In this document: positions 23,936 through 62,026 of the stretch, in pieces
How positions within the stretch are numbered: the stretch's first letter is position 1
Layout: every line of letters starts with the position of its first letter
Assembly (NCBI GenBank): GCA_009746045.1
Contig: RPFO01000213.1
Span: 4,793,502-4,857,501 of the forward strand
Reading direction: 5' to 3'
DNA: 64,000 bases
DNA from: Mesostigma viride
Taxonomy: Eukaryota; Streptophyta; Mesostigmatophyceae; Mesostigmatales; Mesostigmataceae
Position numbers and translations under genes: made by a program
Notes under the pieces: generated by a model
The model's database searches: none
Told to the model about the DNA's origin: nothing
The model's input: the letters and a program-made list of their open reading frames with translations, nothing else

Positions 23936-24710
23936 TGAATCAACGGGTTCTTGCAGCTGTAAACATTAAAATTATTCAAACATTTCATGAAAAAATCATT
24001 ATTGTTCGTGCTGTTTTGAACAGCGGTTGTTACTGGCACTGCATGCATGTGTCTGCTGCCAGCATATTGCATTATGGGTGTGTTTTTCAGCGCTGTGTTT
24101 TCTCACTTTTCTCACTTTTCTCACGTCCTGTTTTTCTCACTTTTCTCACTTTTCTCACGTCCTGATTTTCTCACTTTTCTCACGTTTCACACCTTCCGTT
24201 TTTCTCACTTATCTCACGTCCTGTTTTTTGAGATTTTTCTCACGTTTTCCCCCTTTTTTCACCTTTTTGGGGCAATCTCACCCGGGTGAGAAACGTGTTT
24301 TCTCACCCATTCTCACCCCATTCTCACCCTTTTTTCTCACCTTTCTCACCCATTCTCACCCATTTCTCACCCTTTTTCTCACCTTTCTCACCCTTTTTCT
24401 CACCATTTCTCACCCATTCTCAAAGCCGAGTTCCTAGTGTGCATGGTCGTGGCGCGGGGAGGGGGCAGGGCGGGGGGGGCGGGGGGGGGGGATAATAATA
24501 AATAAAAAAGAACAAAGAGGCCATTGCTGGTATAGGGTTTGGAAAAAATTTAAAAAATTAAATTACAACATGACTCCGTTGCATCGGAGCTACATGATCT
24601 AGCTCATGTAGCACATATGATTCCCGTGGATGGATGGAGGGGGGGCAAAGCTGCGAAACCGAACTAATCTAACTCTAAGCTAATCTAATCTAGAAAACCC
24701 TATACCTATT

Positions 24711-25240
24711 CTACTCAGCAAAGCGCCCCTTCCGCTTGGGGGGAGGGGGCTTGCCCACAGGGGCGGGCGAATGAGCCTGGACGATGGTCTTCCACCTCTT
24801 CTTGTCCTGCATAGCAGTCCAAGCAAGTGAGAGGGAGTGGATGCGATGTTCGAACTGAGCTGGGACCACTAGGTCAGCCAGCAACTGCTGTGGGTAGGTC
24901 ATGACATGTTTGCCTACCTTCTTAGGAATGTCCTTGGTGGTGGTTGGGGATGGTTTGGAAATGTTTGTGCAATGTCAACATATCGAAAAGCTAAGTTAAA
25001 TTAAATTAAATTGGAACATATCTCCGTTGGGAGCACATGCAGCACATATCCCTGAGAAGGGGGATACAGTCTTACAGGCTTTCAATACAGTCAGTGCCGG
25101 ATACAGGCTTTCTATACAGTCTGCCGGGCTACTTCCTGCAAGGGTAGGGCTGGTGTAAAATACACCTGCACCAAAGGCACCTGCACCACCACTGAATGTA
25201 TACCAGCAGCCGTAAGGTGCGGACATAGGGTGGAGAATCA
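24711..25240 (-). mobile_element. dispersed element, copy 2 (KKRWKT ORF end plus tail)
   Basis: The minus frame 24711-24902 ends with KKRWKT...VGKPPPPKRKGRF as at 8.6 kb; here upstream residues read FEHRIHSLSLAWTAMQD. The tail block at 25003-25230 resembles 8840-9000 and 43598-43805. Minus-strand coding-like frames up to 26.4 kb may be the 5' part of the same element's gene. Confidence 0.55.
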
Positions 25241-25769
25241 TCATATGGCTGCATGTAAACAATGGCTAGCTAGAGCATCGGCACCTCAGCAGAAAGTCGT
25301 CTTCTGCACAGGCAATGCTAAGCTTAATTCTTAATGCCGATCATCCGTGGGGTTTCCCGTCATAGGCGTACATGCGCGTAGCTATAGGCGTGGGCCACGT
25401 GCTAAGCTAAGCCTACCTAGTCTACACTACTGCACTATATATTCCCTACTAAGCTGGGGTTGCATGCTGGGGGGGCAGGGGGCGCCTGCCAGGGCTTGTG
25501 GACTGTGGTCGACGTCCAGGTCGTGGATGACCGCCCCCCTCCAGTATACTCTGCTTCCCCCCTGCGTTCTGCCGGAGCTGGAGGTAGGTCGGCTGCATAG
25601 CTCCTGTCGCTGTACTTTTATTTTTGATAGGCATGAGGAGCACGGGGTCGGGCCAGCCTTACCGGCCCCGCGCGCGGGGAAGGCGGACAGCCGACTGATC
25701 CGCAGCTCACCAGTGAGTTGCATGGGGCCCGGTAAGAATGTCGCGCTTAAACGCTATATGGCAAGAGAC

Positions 25770-26376
25770 TCTGAGTCCTCACCTGCCGGCTGGTCGAAGT
25801 GCTTGACGATGACATTATTATGGGTGCGCTTGGTGATGTCGGCCTCCTCGCGGAGGTTGAGCGTTTGTTGCTTGAGCTGTGCCGCGATGGCCGGCGGAGG
25901 CGGTGGAGGTGGTGTGGTGCTTAAGCTAGCATGTCCACCCAGGTCTGGGCCGGTGGATTAAGGAGCATCGCTGGCCGCCGGGGCCAGCAGATGCCGGCTG
26001 GGCGGCGATGTCCTTCACCGCCTGGGCGCCGTGAGGCCTGCACGTGTTTTGCAGGCACTCAATGGCGATGGCGTTGTCGTGGAGGCGCTTGTCGATGTCG
26101 AGTCCTGAGCTGGGCTTTGATGTCGGCCGTCGAGGTGGAGGCGGCAGTGGAGGTGGAGGCAGACCTGTCAGTGGAGGAGGAGGTGAGGAGGGTGGAGGTG
26201 GAGGCGACGGTGGTGCCGGAAATGTGAGGGAGCTCAGTAAACAGCGTGCCTCCCACTGCTGCCACATCTGCAGCGAGGGGAGTCACGTGCTGCTGGAGGG
26301 CTTCCGTAAGGATCGTGGAGCGGAATGTGGGTGCGGAGATGGACGGGAGCCCAGATCTCACCATCAGAGCACCCAT
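25770..26376 (-). pseudogene. minus-strand coding-like blocks of an unrecognised gene
   Basis: Two blocks look coding: MGALMVRSGLPSISAPTFRS and onward to LFTELPHISG (26376 down to about 26220), and AAQLKQQTLNLREEADITKR..HFDQPAG followed by gtgagg (about 25900-25785). Between them a third frame (GLDIDKRLHDNAIAIECLQN) resembles the second block, suggesting an internal duplication. The helical, low-complexity peptide could be a structural protein of a mobile element. No family is recognised. Confidence 0.35.
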
Positions 26377-26699
26377 GAGAAGAGAGTTGAGAATGGTGTG
26401 CTGGAGTTGCCAGGGGGCGGGAGCACTGACCCGAACAGAGACCCGGGGTTAAACCAGGTGCCGTCCGGGGTGATGAGGCGGTTGATGCTGTCGAGATGGA
26501 TGCACAGGTCGTGTACGTATGTAAAGCGAGGCCGTAGTCCCCGAAGAAGATGCAGTGCATAGCAGTGCACGGCGCCATGCTGGCCGGTTCATTCGTGGAT
26601 CGAGGCGGTTGGTGGCGAAAGCGCGGTTATGGTGGGCGCGGTTCTGCTGGGCGACTGTGTTTGGGATCAGGCGATGCCGAGCTCGGGCGAGGCTGCAGG

Positions 26700-27240
26700 A
26701 GCCGAGTGCACTATGTACTAACGCTTGAGTAGTGTCCCCGCTGCCTGGCAGGCCGGGCGGAACTACGTACAGCCGGAGCTCTGGACAGGCGAATTTTCTT
26801 GGCTCATCGCAGCCGCCAGGCTGCGTTGCGTTGTTGAGCGTTTGCTCGTCATAATAATGCGTTTTAGCTTCGGAAAAATATATCAGCGTGTGCGTCTTAG
26901 AAAGACGAAGCGATTGTGATACTCACGGCCAAATTTGGTGCCCAAACGTTGAAAGTATGAGCGCCGCCGTCAGCCATGGCTACCTCGTGCATGGCTTGTG
27001 CACATGCCATACCATCCAAAATTAAGCTAGGATTAGTTGAACTTATTGGCACCAGATACATGATGGGCAATGATTGTCGATTTGGCTTGGATGTACGAGA
27101 AGACATTGTCCATATGCATGCAGCCAGTGTCCTTGAATTGTTGTCGACCATGCATGCAATTTTTTTTAGACAAAGTCACGTGACATGCAGGATCGATCCA
27201 TGACATGATGGCTACACTAGGTTTGATCAGATAGGCTTGC
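26700..27240. other. no gene seen
   Basis: No frame with recognisable content and no long repeat, apart from a (gttgtt)n stretch at its right edge that belongs to the next feature. Confidence 0.4.
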
Positions 27241-27251
27241 GTGACGGTTGA

Positions 27252-27540
27252 TGTTGTTGTTGTTGTTGTTGTTGTGTCCCACGCCGCACATGGGCAGCAG
27301 AGAATCTATAACTAGTGGCCGAGGGCCGGGTTGATGTATTCTGATTTGGCACGCCGCAAAGGTGAAAACCATTTGCGTTTAGTGCCGGTCGGCAGAAAAC
27401 GCGATCTGCAAGTGAATCCGACCGGAATCGAACTGGGGAACTCTCGCACCAGCTTTTGCTGACTATAGGACGGACGTCTCCGGATTCTAAGGCATCGCCA
27501 ACTTATGTTGGTGTACACCTACAGTCATCCGCAAAAGTTC
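27252..27540 (-). mobile_element. candidate tRNA-derived SINE with (AAC)n tail
   Basis: On the minus strand a tRNA-like head holds the B-box match GTTCGATTCC (plus strand ggaatcgaac, 27422-27431) and a weaker A-box-like tggcgatgcctta upstream. Then come an unrelated body and a 3' segment, cggccctcggccact..tagattctctgctgccc..gcggcgtgggacac, ending in (AAC)n at 27252-27275. The same 3' segment occurs at 57430-57503 and, in diverged form, at the LINE end near 63295-63400. A SINE borrowing its partner LINE's 3' end is the known arrangement this resembles. Confidence 0.55.
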
Positions 27541-27544
27541 TCCT

Positions 27545-28560
27545 TTCCGGGGAGTGATGCAAGCCTTTCGGATTTGGTACTAGATAAATCATTCGAGATC
27601 TGTGTGTGTAGGAGTACTACACACGTGTCTGCACTCGAGACTTGTTGATGTATTGCTGTATGGCCTATAAGCCACTAGCTTGCAATTCACAGCGCCGTGT
27701 ATGGCTCAGTGTACTACCGGCTACCTTTAGCAACAATGCCCCCACCATGTCACCCATGCACGCGCACATTTCAGAATAAGTGCACCCACACTTATGCCAG
27801 ACTCTGGAGCCTCGTGCATACTAGTGTAGGTTGCAGCTGTGGCCTGCCTCCCGGCATGAGGGATCAGACGGGTGTCTCTGCCCCCCTCCCAGTGTGCAAC
27901 ATACAGGGATATGAAAAGCATGCATTTTAAATCTGTATTATTGTGCTCCGCGACTCCCCAACGGGAGCGCGTGTTTAATTAATTAATTAACTAATTGGAC
28001 AAAGTAGAATTTATCAAGAGACTTTCTCCGTTTCATGTAGCAGGAGGCAGCACACATACATGGCTGACTGATAGGAACCCAATATCCAACTTCCCTTTGT
28101 ATAAAAAATCTTCAGACCCCCACAAAGTTACCACCCAGAATAAATAATCAAATAAATAAAGTTGATATCTAAGAAGCAAGAGACATTGATGCTATATACA
28201 CCCAGTTTGCATCCATGTTGATTGCCCCGAAATGGAGACCTGTGCAGAGGCGGTCACGCAGCCAAAACGCCAATACCTCTCGTGTTGGTGCTACATTGGC
28301 TACCAATCTGAGGCACATGCACCGCAGCCATGTTCCCAAGAATAACGAAGCCATAATACATCGTCGTCCAAGTCACATGAAGACACTTGAGCCAAGTGCC
28401 CATTAGGCCCTATATCAATGGGGCAACCGGCGCAAGTAAGACAGATATGGGTGTCCGTCAGTGGCGACTTCGGCTGCTGACAAGCACTTATCCAGTAGAG
28501 CGCCCCCCTCCCCCCCCAAAATGACAATTTGGCCAGTAAAACCTGCATCATCTGAACCCC
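27545..28560. other. no supported gene
   Basis: Overlapping short frames on both strands without motifs. An attaattaatt plus cccaacgggagcg segment at 27945-27995 is an inverted copy of the motif near 7240-7310. Confidence 0.4.
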
Positions 28561-28581
28561 TCCCAAATCTGACGATTTGGT

Positions 28582-28763
28582 TCACTTCTTTTTCTTCTCA
28601 ACGCAACCTCCACTGCTCGAGTGGTCAAGCTCCCAGCATCCGAATTCTGGGAGCTCCACCGTACATAATACATGTAAGTCTGGAAGGCCTTTACTGGCAG
28701 TAACCTTGACAAGCCCGGGGATCTTCACTCTCTTGCGAGCCCAGAGACCTGCAGTTGGTGAAC
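28582..28763 (-). CDS. possible terminal exon of unknown gene or channel C-terminus
   Basis: After an acceptor-like caccaactgcag, one minus-strand frame reads LWARKRVKIPGLVK and on to VLCTVELPEFGCWELDHSSS, ending VEKKKK then TGA at 28582. It could be the last exon of the channel gene if its stop at 29149 is spliced out, or of another gene. The frame is short and unconfirmed. Confidence 0.25.
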
Positions 28764-28969
28764 CTTGTCCATAACAATACGGGCGACCAAGAACTGACTG
28801 GCACCCGCAGGAGCACTCCGCTGGTGGACTTTGCTGGTGGAGCGACGAAGGCAGGGAGCGGATGCCAGCAGGACGGATCTCTGCTCTCACGGTGGCATGA
28901 AACTGGATGGGTGGTCAGAAAAAGGGCTCTTATTCTTCCAGGCATACCAGCCAAGAGGTACCCGCTCAC

Positions 28970-29065
28970 TTCTTTCTGTCGCTCTACTTCCGCTTCAAAG
29001 ATCAGCACATCCTTCTCCAGCACATCCTCCTCCATGTGTTGGCATCGCTCCTCCATGGCATCACC
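28970..29065 (-). CDS. possible alternative coiled-coil exon after the channel
   Basis: Bounded by cctag| on the 5' side and |gtgagc on the 3' side, this is exactly 32 codons: GDAMEERCQHMEEDVLEKDV then LIFEAEVERQKE, strongly coiled-coil-like. A GT (gtaccg) ten codons before the end of the last channel exon (exon end 29164) is also in phase 0. Splicing there would skip the channel's stop and append this exon, so it is an alternative C-terminus by inference only. Confidence 0.3.
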
Positions 29066-29148
29066 CTAGGTATGCGCTCTTCTTCTCCCTGGCATGCCTT
29101 GTTCTTTCCGACATCTCAGGTACCTGCTGTCCTTCCATTTTGCATAAT

Positions 29149-56738
<27,590 letters not shown>

Positions 56739-57420
56739 TTCTCATACTGCCATATGATGAAGCTAAGAAGGAAACACTAGCGAAAAAATTCAGCAGATTG
56801 AATAGATAGATGCTGTTCATTTGGCAACATTATATGTCCAAAGAATTGCCATTGCCCCAAACGAATCTCCCGGTTGAACCTTCACATTCATTCTTACAAT
56901 TATCCAAAATCTGTGAAACAACGTCAAGTCTATCCGCCAAGGAAGAAATAGATAGATTCTGCTCAACCACGGTATGTCAAATTGAAATTTAATGGCGGTC
57001 AACGTTTATTCGAACCTCGGCCAACGGGCCAAGAACGTATGAGTTATGACGCAAGTCCTTTTCTTACTGAACAGAAGCGCGCTGTTCCAGTAATCCTTTT
57101 CCCATAATAAATCAGATCACAGTATTGCGAAAACTTCACCAGCACGGCAGCACCAGAGCAGCTCCATCAGTTCTTAAATACAGTACTCATGTTTAGATAG
57201 CTTCACTCACTAGTCATTGGTAAAAATCTTTCTGAAATGAGACAGGCAGGATCTCTGCAGGCTGTCGTGTCTGATAAATCTGGGTTGCCGTGTCTGATAA
57301 AAGTTCTTACCACAACATCCCACCTCGCCCAGCTGCCTGGGCCTCCCACATTCTTACGTTGAGCCAGGTATCCGATGATGCAACCGTCCATGTCCCAGTG
57401 CCCCGATAGTACCACCGATA
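56739..57420. other. upstream region of the channel gene; no gene
   Basis: Probable 5' flank/leader of the minus-strand channel. I see no unambiguous promoter motif. A duplicated piece (gtcgtgtctgataaa / gccgtgtctgataaaa) lies at 57265-57305. Confidence 0.4.
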
Positions 57421-57423
57421 CTA

Positions 57424-57508
57424 AATATATCCGGCCCTCGGCCACTATAGATTCTCTGCTGCCCTTGGGCGGCGTGGGACACAACAACAACAACAACAAC
57501 AACAAAAG
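57424..57508 (+). mobile_element. short repeat with (AAC)n tail, LINE/SINE 3' end
   Basis: Ccggccctcggccactatag, attctctgctgccc, gcggcgtgggacac, then (AAC)n of about 24 bp. It matches 27252-27325 inverted, and the 3' part of the LINE at 63295-63400 in diverged form. Confidence 0.75.
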
Positions 57509-57509
57509 T

Positions 57510-58430
57510 AAGGTAACAAGTTTTGCGGGCTTCGCCCGCGACATTGGAGCTCGTTCTTTTTGTGGCCGGTCCCCGGCCAGGGAGCCCCGGCTAGGGATTG
57601 CGTGACACCACGTACCGCCGCCGAGGGCCAGGTGGCGCTAGCCTCGCCAAGGAGCGCGCGCTAGCCTTAGGGTTTCGACCACCAGATTCATGGAGGGTGG
57701 CAAAAGCGTAAAGGAAAAAAACCCGAAGAAAATACCATAACTACGATGATCCGAACCCGGAATCTCACGATTGGTCGTGACATGCAGTGTGCCTTGGCGC
57801 CTTAAGTCTACGCAACCAATTTCAGTTGAAGTTGCACAATATGTATCTTTTTACAAAGGGACAACCGCGCAGTGGACGGAGCTCGCGAACTACGTCTTGC
57901 GGAGTTCAACTACAGTTATTAGTACAGTAGCTCCAGATTGACTGCTACCCCGCACGGGAGCGCGATGCGCGCGGGGATTAGTGACCTCGCCAACCCCGCA
58001 GACAGCAGGGGAAAATCGCTTACAGGCGGTGGAGCAGAGGAAAATCCACGTGTGAGCTTCCTGCGCGTTTGTAACGGGATTTCCTTAACAGAAAGTTTGG
58101 TCCAACAGCCCAAAAGTTTGCGACGGTTATATCTGGAGCTCGCGAACACAGGACATCGCAGAGTTTGGCTCCTGCTGCAATCTGGGCATACGGACCTCTG
58201 CCAAATGGCTCATCTGGCTGTAACGCCTAAAAACCCTCATAATATGGACGCCGTGGTTTGACCTTTTCGTGATTGGTCGCAACGAAATTTCGCGCAGCTC
58301 ATTCGTCAAGCGGACTGTAAGTCGCGCCGCTGAGTGGCTGGAGCCGAAAGCCGTTCGAAAGAGTGTTAGCTAAAATGGTGCCAAGGCTGCGTTTTACAAG
58401 CTTTAGTATATATGTTGATCCACCCGGCTA
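57510..58430. other. no supported gene; possible tRNA-like fragment
   Basis: At 57745-57770 the minus strand has gattccgggttcggatc, a TpsiC-arm/B-box-like element, but no complete cloverleaf could be drawn. Frames at 57919-58261 overlap on both strands without motif. Confidence 0.35.
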
Positions 58431-58431
58431 A

Positions 58432-58486
58432 GGGCCACACCCGCTAAGGGCCACCCCTGGACCCCCCCCCCCCCCCCCCCCCCAGC
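58432..58486. repeat. ccggctaagggccac repeats and poly(C)
   Basis: Cggctaagggccac occurs twice, followed by about 25 C. Similar pieces (ggtggcccttaacccg, ggtggcccttagccgg) flank another poly(C) at 61843-61869 and the LINE start at 61990, so this is a small dispersed unit with a poly(C) tail or core. Confidence 0.7.
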
Positions 58487-58801
58487 ATTTTGCGCAATTT
58501 GGTTTGAAATGACCAGAATATTTAACAACAGGTGCATGGCGGCGTAGCTGCAAGGGAAGGGCCAGCGGTTGCCTCCAGGCCATGCCGTAATTCCAGCTGC
58601 TTGTTGTCGGTCGTTGCTTCGTATGTACCCAGTCGGTACTTGCATCGTATGGATTGAGCAACGATCGTTGCACAAGGTTACGTGCTCCGCATAGAGCTCG
58701 ACAGACGACAAGCAGCTTGTTCACTGTTCCATATGAACCGGCGTTCATTCCCTATGACGACCATAAGCCGTCGAGTCGTGACAACGGATGTCACCCTGAA
58801 G

Positions 58802-58925
58802 GGGTTGGCGTATTATCAAGGAGACAACCAGCGCAGGTCAGAAATCGGGAGAATCCGGACCATGGTAGCTCGAGCCTGCCGTTATCTTGTCCGCGTGTTC
58901 GTGGCTTGCGTGTAGAGCGACTAGA
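58802..58925 (+). repeat. dispersed repeat family B
   Basis: Shares aaggagacaaccagcgcagg, tcggga.gaatccggaccat, ggtagctcgagcctgccgtt and gtagagcgactagatg with 59232-59413 in the same orientation and with 21240-21450 inverted. Confidence 0.85.
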
Positions 58926-59231
58926 TGACCTAGACGGCGTATTATGATAGTAATGATCACGGGTGCCAATAGAGGTTGCTGCTGGCTGGTCCGAGTTGGA
59001 GCTAGAAAACCCTCGCGACAAAAATGTTATCGCTGTTTCGGTAAACGGCGACAAAGCGGAATTACGGAAGTTTGCTGGACAGTGCTTTCTTTTCCCGTTG
59101 CGTCACTGAAAAGGTAAACGGTCTTGCGATGTCAAAACAGCAGCAAGTAGCAGTCGCTGTGTTTAATTGCAATGTGGTAGTTTGATTTAACACATATACT
59201 GCCTGAAGCTTTTCAAGGCTTGCTGGGATGT

Positions 59232-59413
59232 TGCCCATATCAAGGAGACAACCAGCGCAGGCCAGAAATCGGGAGAATCCGGACCATGGTAGCTCGAGCC
59301 TGCCGTTATCTTGTCCGCGTGTTCGAGTCGTTCAGGATGATGAAGATGAATGGTGATGGAAATGTGTATCCTTGTGCATTGAAATTATGGCTGGCTTACG
59401 TGTAGAGCGACTA
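59232..59413 (+). repeat. dispersed repeat family B, longest copy
   Basis: As above, plus the 3' part cattgaaattatggctggct tacg that is also in CACTA element 2 (20378-20400; inverted 21270-21300). The family may be a short non-autonomous element; I see no terminal repeats. Confidence 0.85.
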
Positions 59414-59419
59414 GATGCC

Positions 59420-60140
59420 CATATGTTTCTAACGCTATAACTCTTGTCCAAGTGATGAAGACTGGCTTGGAAAGTTGAGCTCGTCATGTTTACATTGTTA
59501 TTGTGTTACAATACGTGCCTCTTTTCAGAATATGTTTCATATGTAATGCGAGGCTTCAGCATCATGGTTTAGCACCGTGGTGGCAGCCAAGCCTCTAATG
59601 ACAATCTTGGACCTCACCTTGGCCTACGCAAATATTTGCTTCTTGTTTCACTCTTTGGACTGAGCTAGCTTTACACCTGCTATTTGGCCTGCACCATCGT
59701 CCCTGGCTGCCAGTTACATTTTGTGCCCCCCCCCCTGGCAGGCTGCAGGGTCTAGGATAGCGAGGGTGTAACGTAGACATGTTGTGGGCACCCTCAGTGC
59801 ATTTTCAGGACCAGCCATGACCTGGCCATGCCTTCTTTCTTAGCACATTGAACATGACTTGTCAGAGTGCTTTTTGGTCACTCGTGTAACGACCCCCCTA
59901 CATTCATAAATCGTAAACAATTATATAATGAGCATATTTCATGGATGTAAAGCATTTCAACTCTTGAGCATATCATAAAAGTTAATGGTTCCATACCGTA
60001 CCCATGGATGTGTTGACGTGTGTGAGTTATTACAAATGGTATCCATCTTTAAAATGTCCTCATTTGAGGACATTTTCTTGCAGTGATTAGACATCAAGGT
60101 TCTAGATACTTTGCCCTTGCACTTGCCCTTGCCCACACTC
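59420..60140. other. no gene seen
   Basis: Contains an inverted pair taaaatgtcctcatttgagg..acatttt near 60050-60075 (hairpin aaatgtcctca/tgaggacattt). No supported coding sequence. Confidence 0.4.
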
Positions 60141-60147
60141 AATCCTG

Positions 60148-60932
60148 CTCACACGCACACGCACACGCACACGCACACGCACACGCACACGCACACGCAC
60201 ACGCACACGCACACGCACACGCACACGCACACGCACACGCACACGCACACGCACACGCACACGCACACGCACACGCACACGCACACGCACACGCACACGC
60301 ACACGCACACGCACACGCACACGCACACGCACACGCACACGCCACGCCCACGCCCACGCCACGCCACGCCCACGCCCACGCCCACCCACCCACGCCCACG
60401 CCCACGCCACGCCCACGCCCACGCCCACGCCACGCCCACGCCACGCCCACGCCACGCCCACGCCCACGCCCACGCCCACGCCCACGCCCACGCCACGCCC
60501 ACGCCCACGCCCACGCCCACGCCCACGCCCACGCCCACGCCCACGCCCACGCCCACGCCCACGCCCACGCCCACGCCCACGCCCACGCCCACGCCCACGC
60601 CCACGCCCACGCCCACGCCCACGCCCACGCCCACGCCCACACACAGCACACACACACACACACACACCACACACACACACACACCACACACACACACACA
60701 CTCACACACTCACACGCACACGCACACGCACACGCACACGCACACGCACACGCACACGCACACGCACACGCACACGCACACGCACACGCACACGCACACG
60801 CACACGCACACGCACACGCACACGCACACGCACACGCACACGCACACGCACACGCACACGCACACGCACACGCACACGCACACGCACACGCACACGCACA
60901 CGCACACGCACACGCACACGCACACGCACACG
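60148..60932. repeat. (ACACGC)n / (CCACGC)n satellite, about 785 bp
   Basis: A block of (ACACGC)n to about 60340, then (CCACGC)n with cc insertions to 60640, then (CA)n-like patches, then (ACACGC)n from 60714 to 60932. The symmetric order suggests the inner variant arose inside the outer array. All six frames are open, hence many false ORFs. Confidence 0.97.
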
Positions 60933-61098
60933 ACCATGGAAGTAACTAATGTCTAACTAAATTAGTTGTTTCACAACTACAATAGAATAGTTGTCGATCT
61001 CACTTCATATGTCTTAATGGATCTATGATTCCATGTTGTTGCTTGATATGGCAAGTAACACAACAATCGAACACTTTTGACACACCCACGCACCTTGG

Positions 61099-61345
61099 CA
61101 CAATTCAGGGTGGCCCTATGTGGTCGCTTGATGTGCCATAATAGACTAGTTCACGGCAAATCACGGCTCATCAATCACACAACTATGCCAAGACTTTATT
61201 GAAAACTTGAATACGATTCAGGTGGCCCTATGTGGTCGCTTGATGTGCCATAATAAGTTAGACTACTTCATGGCAAATCACGGCTCATCAATCACACAAC
61301 CATGCAAAGACTTGATTGAAAACTTGAACGCAATTCAGGTGGCCA
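61099..61345. repeat. about 115-bp tandem repeat ending at a gene remnant
   Basis: Attcaggtggccctatgtgg begins units at about 61103 and 61214, and attcaggtggcc appears again at 61334 as the 3' end of the minus-strand remnant. Tcacggctcatcaatcacac is shared. The array therefore seems seeded by the gene's end. Confidence 0.85.
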
Positions 61346-61621
61346 GCTGTCGCAGCTGCTTCCAAGCATCGATGGTAGCGTGCTCTTTCTTAAACAGTTT
61401 TTGATAGTCGTTCCAGCTGCATTCCCGCAATTTCTCCTCTGGAACAACCTCGAGAAGGAACCCGCCGGTGATACAATTCTACAGTCGGTTGCCTTGGGAG
61501 CGTTGCCCTCGGCGTCTTTCATTGTGACGATGACGAGGGCTTTAAAGTGCCTATAGTCAACTAAGCCAGCATCCAGCATCCTCTGGGAGAATGCTGGATG
61601 CCCGGACGTGTCTTCTGCCAT
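61335..61621 (-). pseudogene. frameshifted coding remnant, unrecognised family
   Basis: ATG at 61621 opens MAEDTSGHPAFSQRMLDAGL then VDYRHFKALVIVTMKDAEGN. After a frame change near 61475 it continues as GGFLLEVVPEEKLRECSWND then YQKLFKKEHATIDAWKQLRQ and stops at TGA 61335-61337. Both halves look coding (W, charged helices). Either a one-base indel or a missed intron (very short, about 34 nt) separates them. It could be part of a mobile element. Confidence 0.45.
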
Positions 61622-61842
61622 CCCCTCGCGAAGTCTGTCACTCAGCTATTCTGCGTCTTCAGTTCAGGGTTCTCAGCCGTCAATGGAAGCAGCTAGCAAA
61701 CTGGAAGCCCACCATGTGTTAGGCGCTGCATGCTGAGCAGAAAAATTTAATAAACCGCTAGCCATGTAACCAAGGCCTTTCCCCGCTTTCCCCTGCTTTT
61801 TCCTGCTAAAAAACTGGGGTGGCCCTTAACCCGACTTTGCCT

Positions 61843-61869
61843 CCCCCCCCCCCCCCCCCCCCCCCCCCC
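61843..61869. repeat. poly(C) run
   Basis: About 27 C preceded by ggtggcccttaacccgactttgcct-like sequence; compare 58432-58486. Confidence 0.95.
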
Positions 61870-62026
61870 AATACGTGCCAAAACGGTCCCAACAAGAATT
61901 TTACCATGCGAAGTCGATGTCGCTGATTCCAAATCCGTGCTCAGAATGACAATCTGCCCAGTCCTGCGAATGCCAGGAGTTTTGCAATTAAGGTGGCCCT
62001 TAGCCGGGTGGATTACCTTACCATAA

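Larger units (their letters stand above)
18482..24439 (-). mobile_element. CACTA element 2, internally rearranged, inverted relative to element 1
   Basis: Both ends carry the 12-bp inverted terminus CACTAGGAACTC (18482-18493; its complement at 24428-24439), with TGAGAA/TTCTCAC subterminal repeats at each side (18500-18740; 24100-24427). Inside, the minus strand keeps only the end of the transposase. The part corresponding to exons 1-4 and most of exon 5 is missing, and the breakpoint is near 20283. A 3-bp target duplication is not visible (gtg on the left, tgc on the right), so the ends may derive from different insertions or a later rearrangement. Confidence 0.75.

Noticed and set aside
18479-24442. 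A 3-bp target duplication around CACTA element 2
   Set aside because: Flanks are gtg (left) and tgc (right), which do not match.
57740-57815. tRNA gene
   Set aside because: Only a TpsiC-like arm is recognisable; no acceptor stem or anticodon arm could be paired.
60083-60956. Six-frame ORFs with HAHA, THTH or VRVR peptides
   Set aside because: A pure hexanucleotide satellite without start context or other gene marks.
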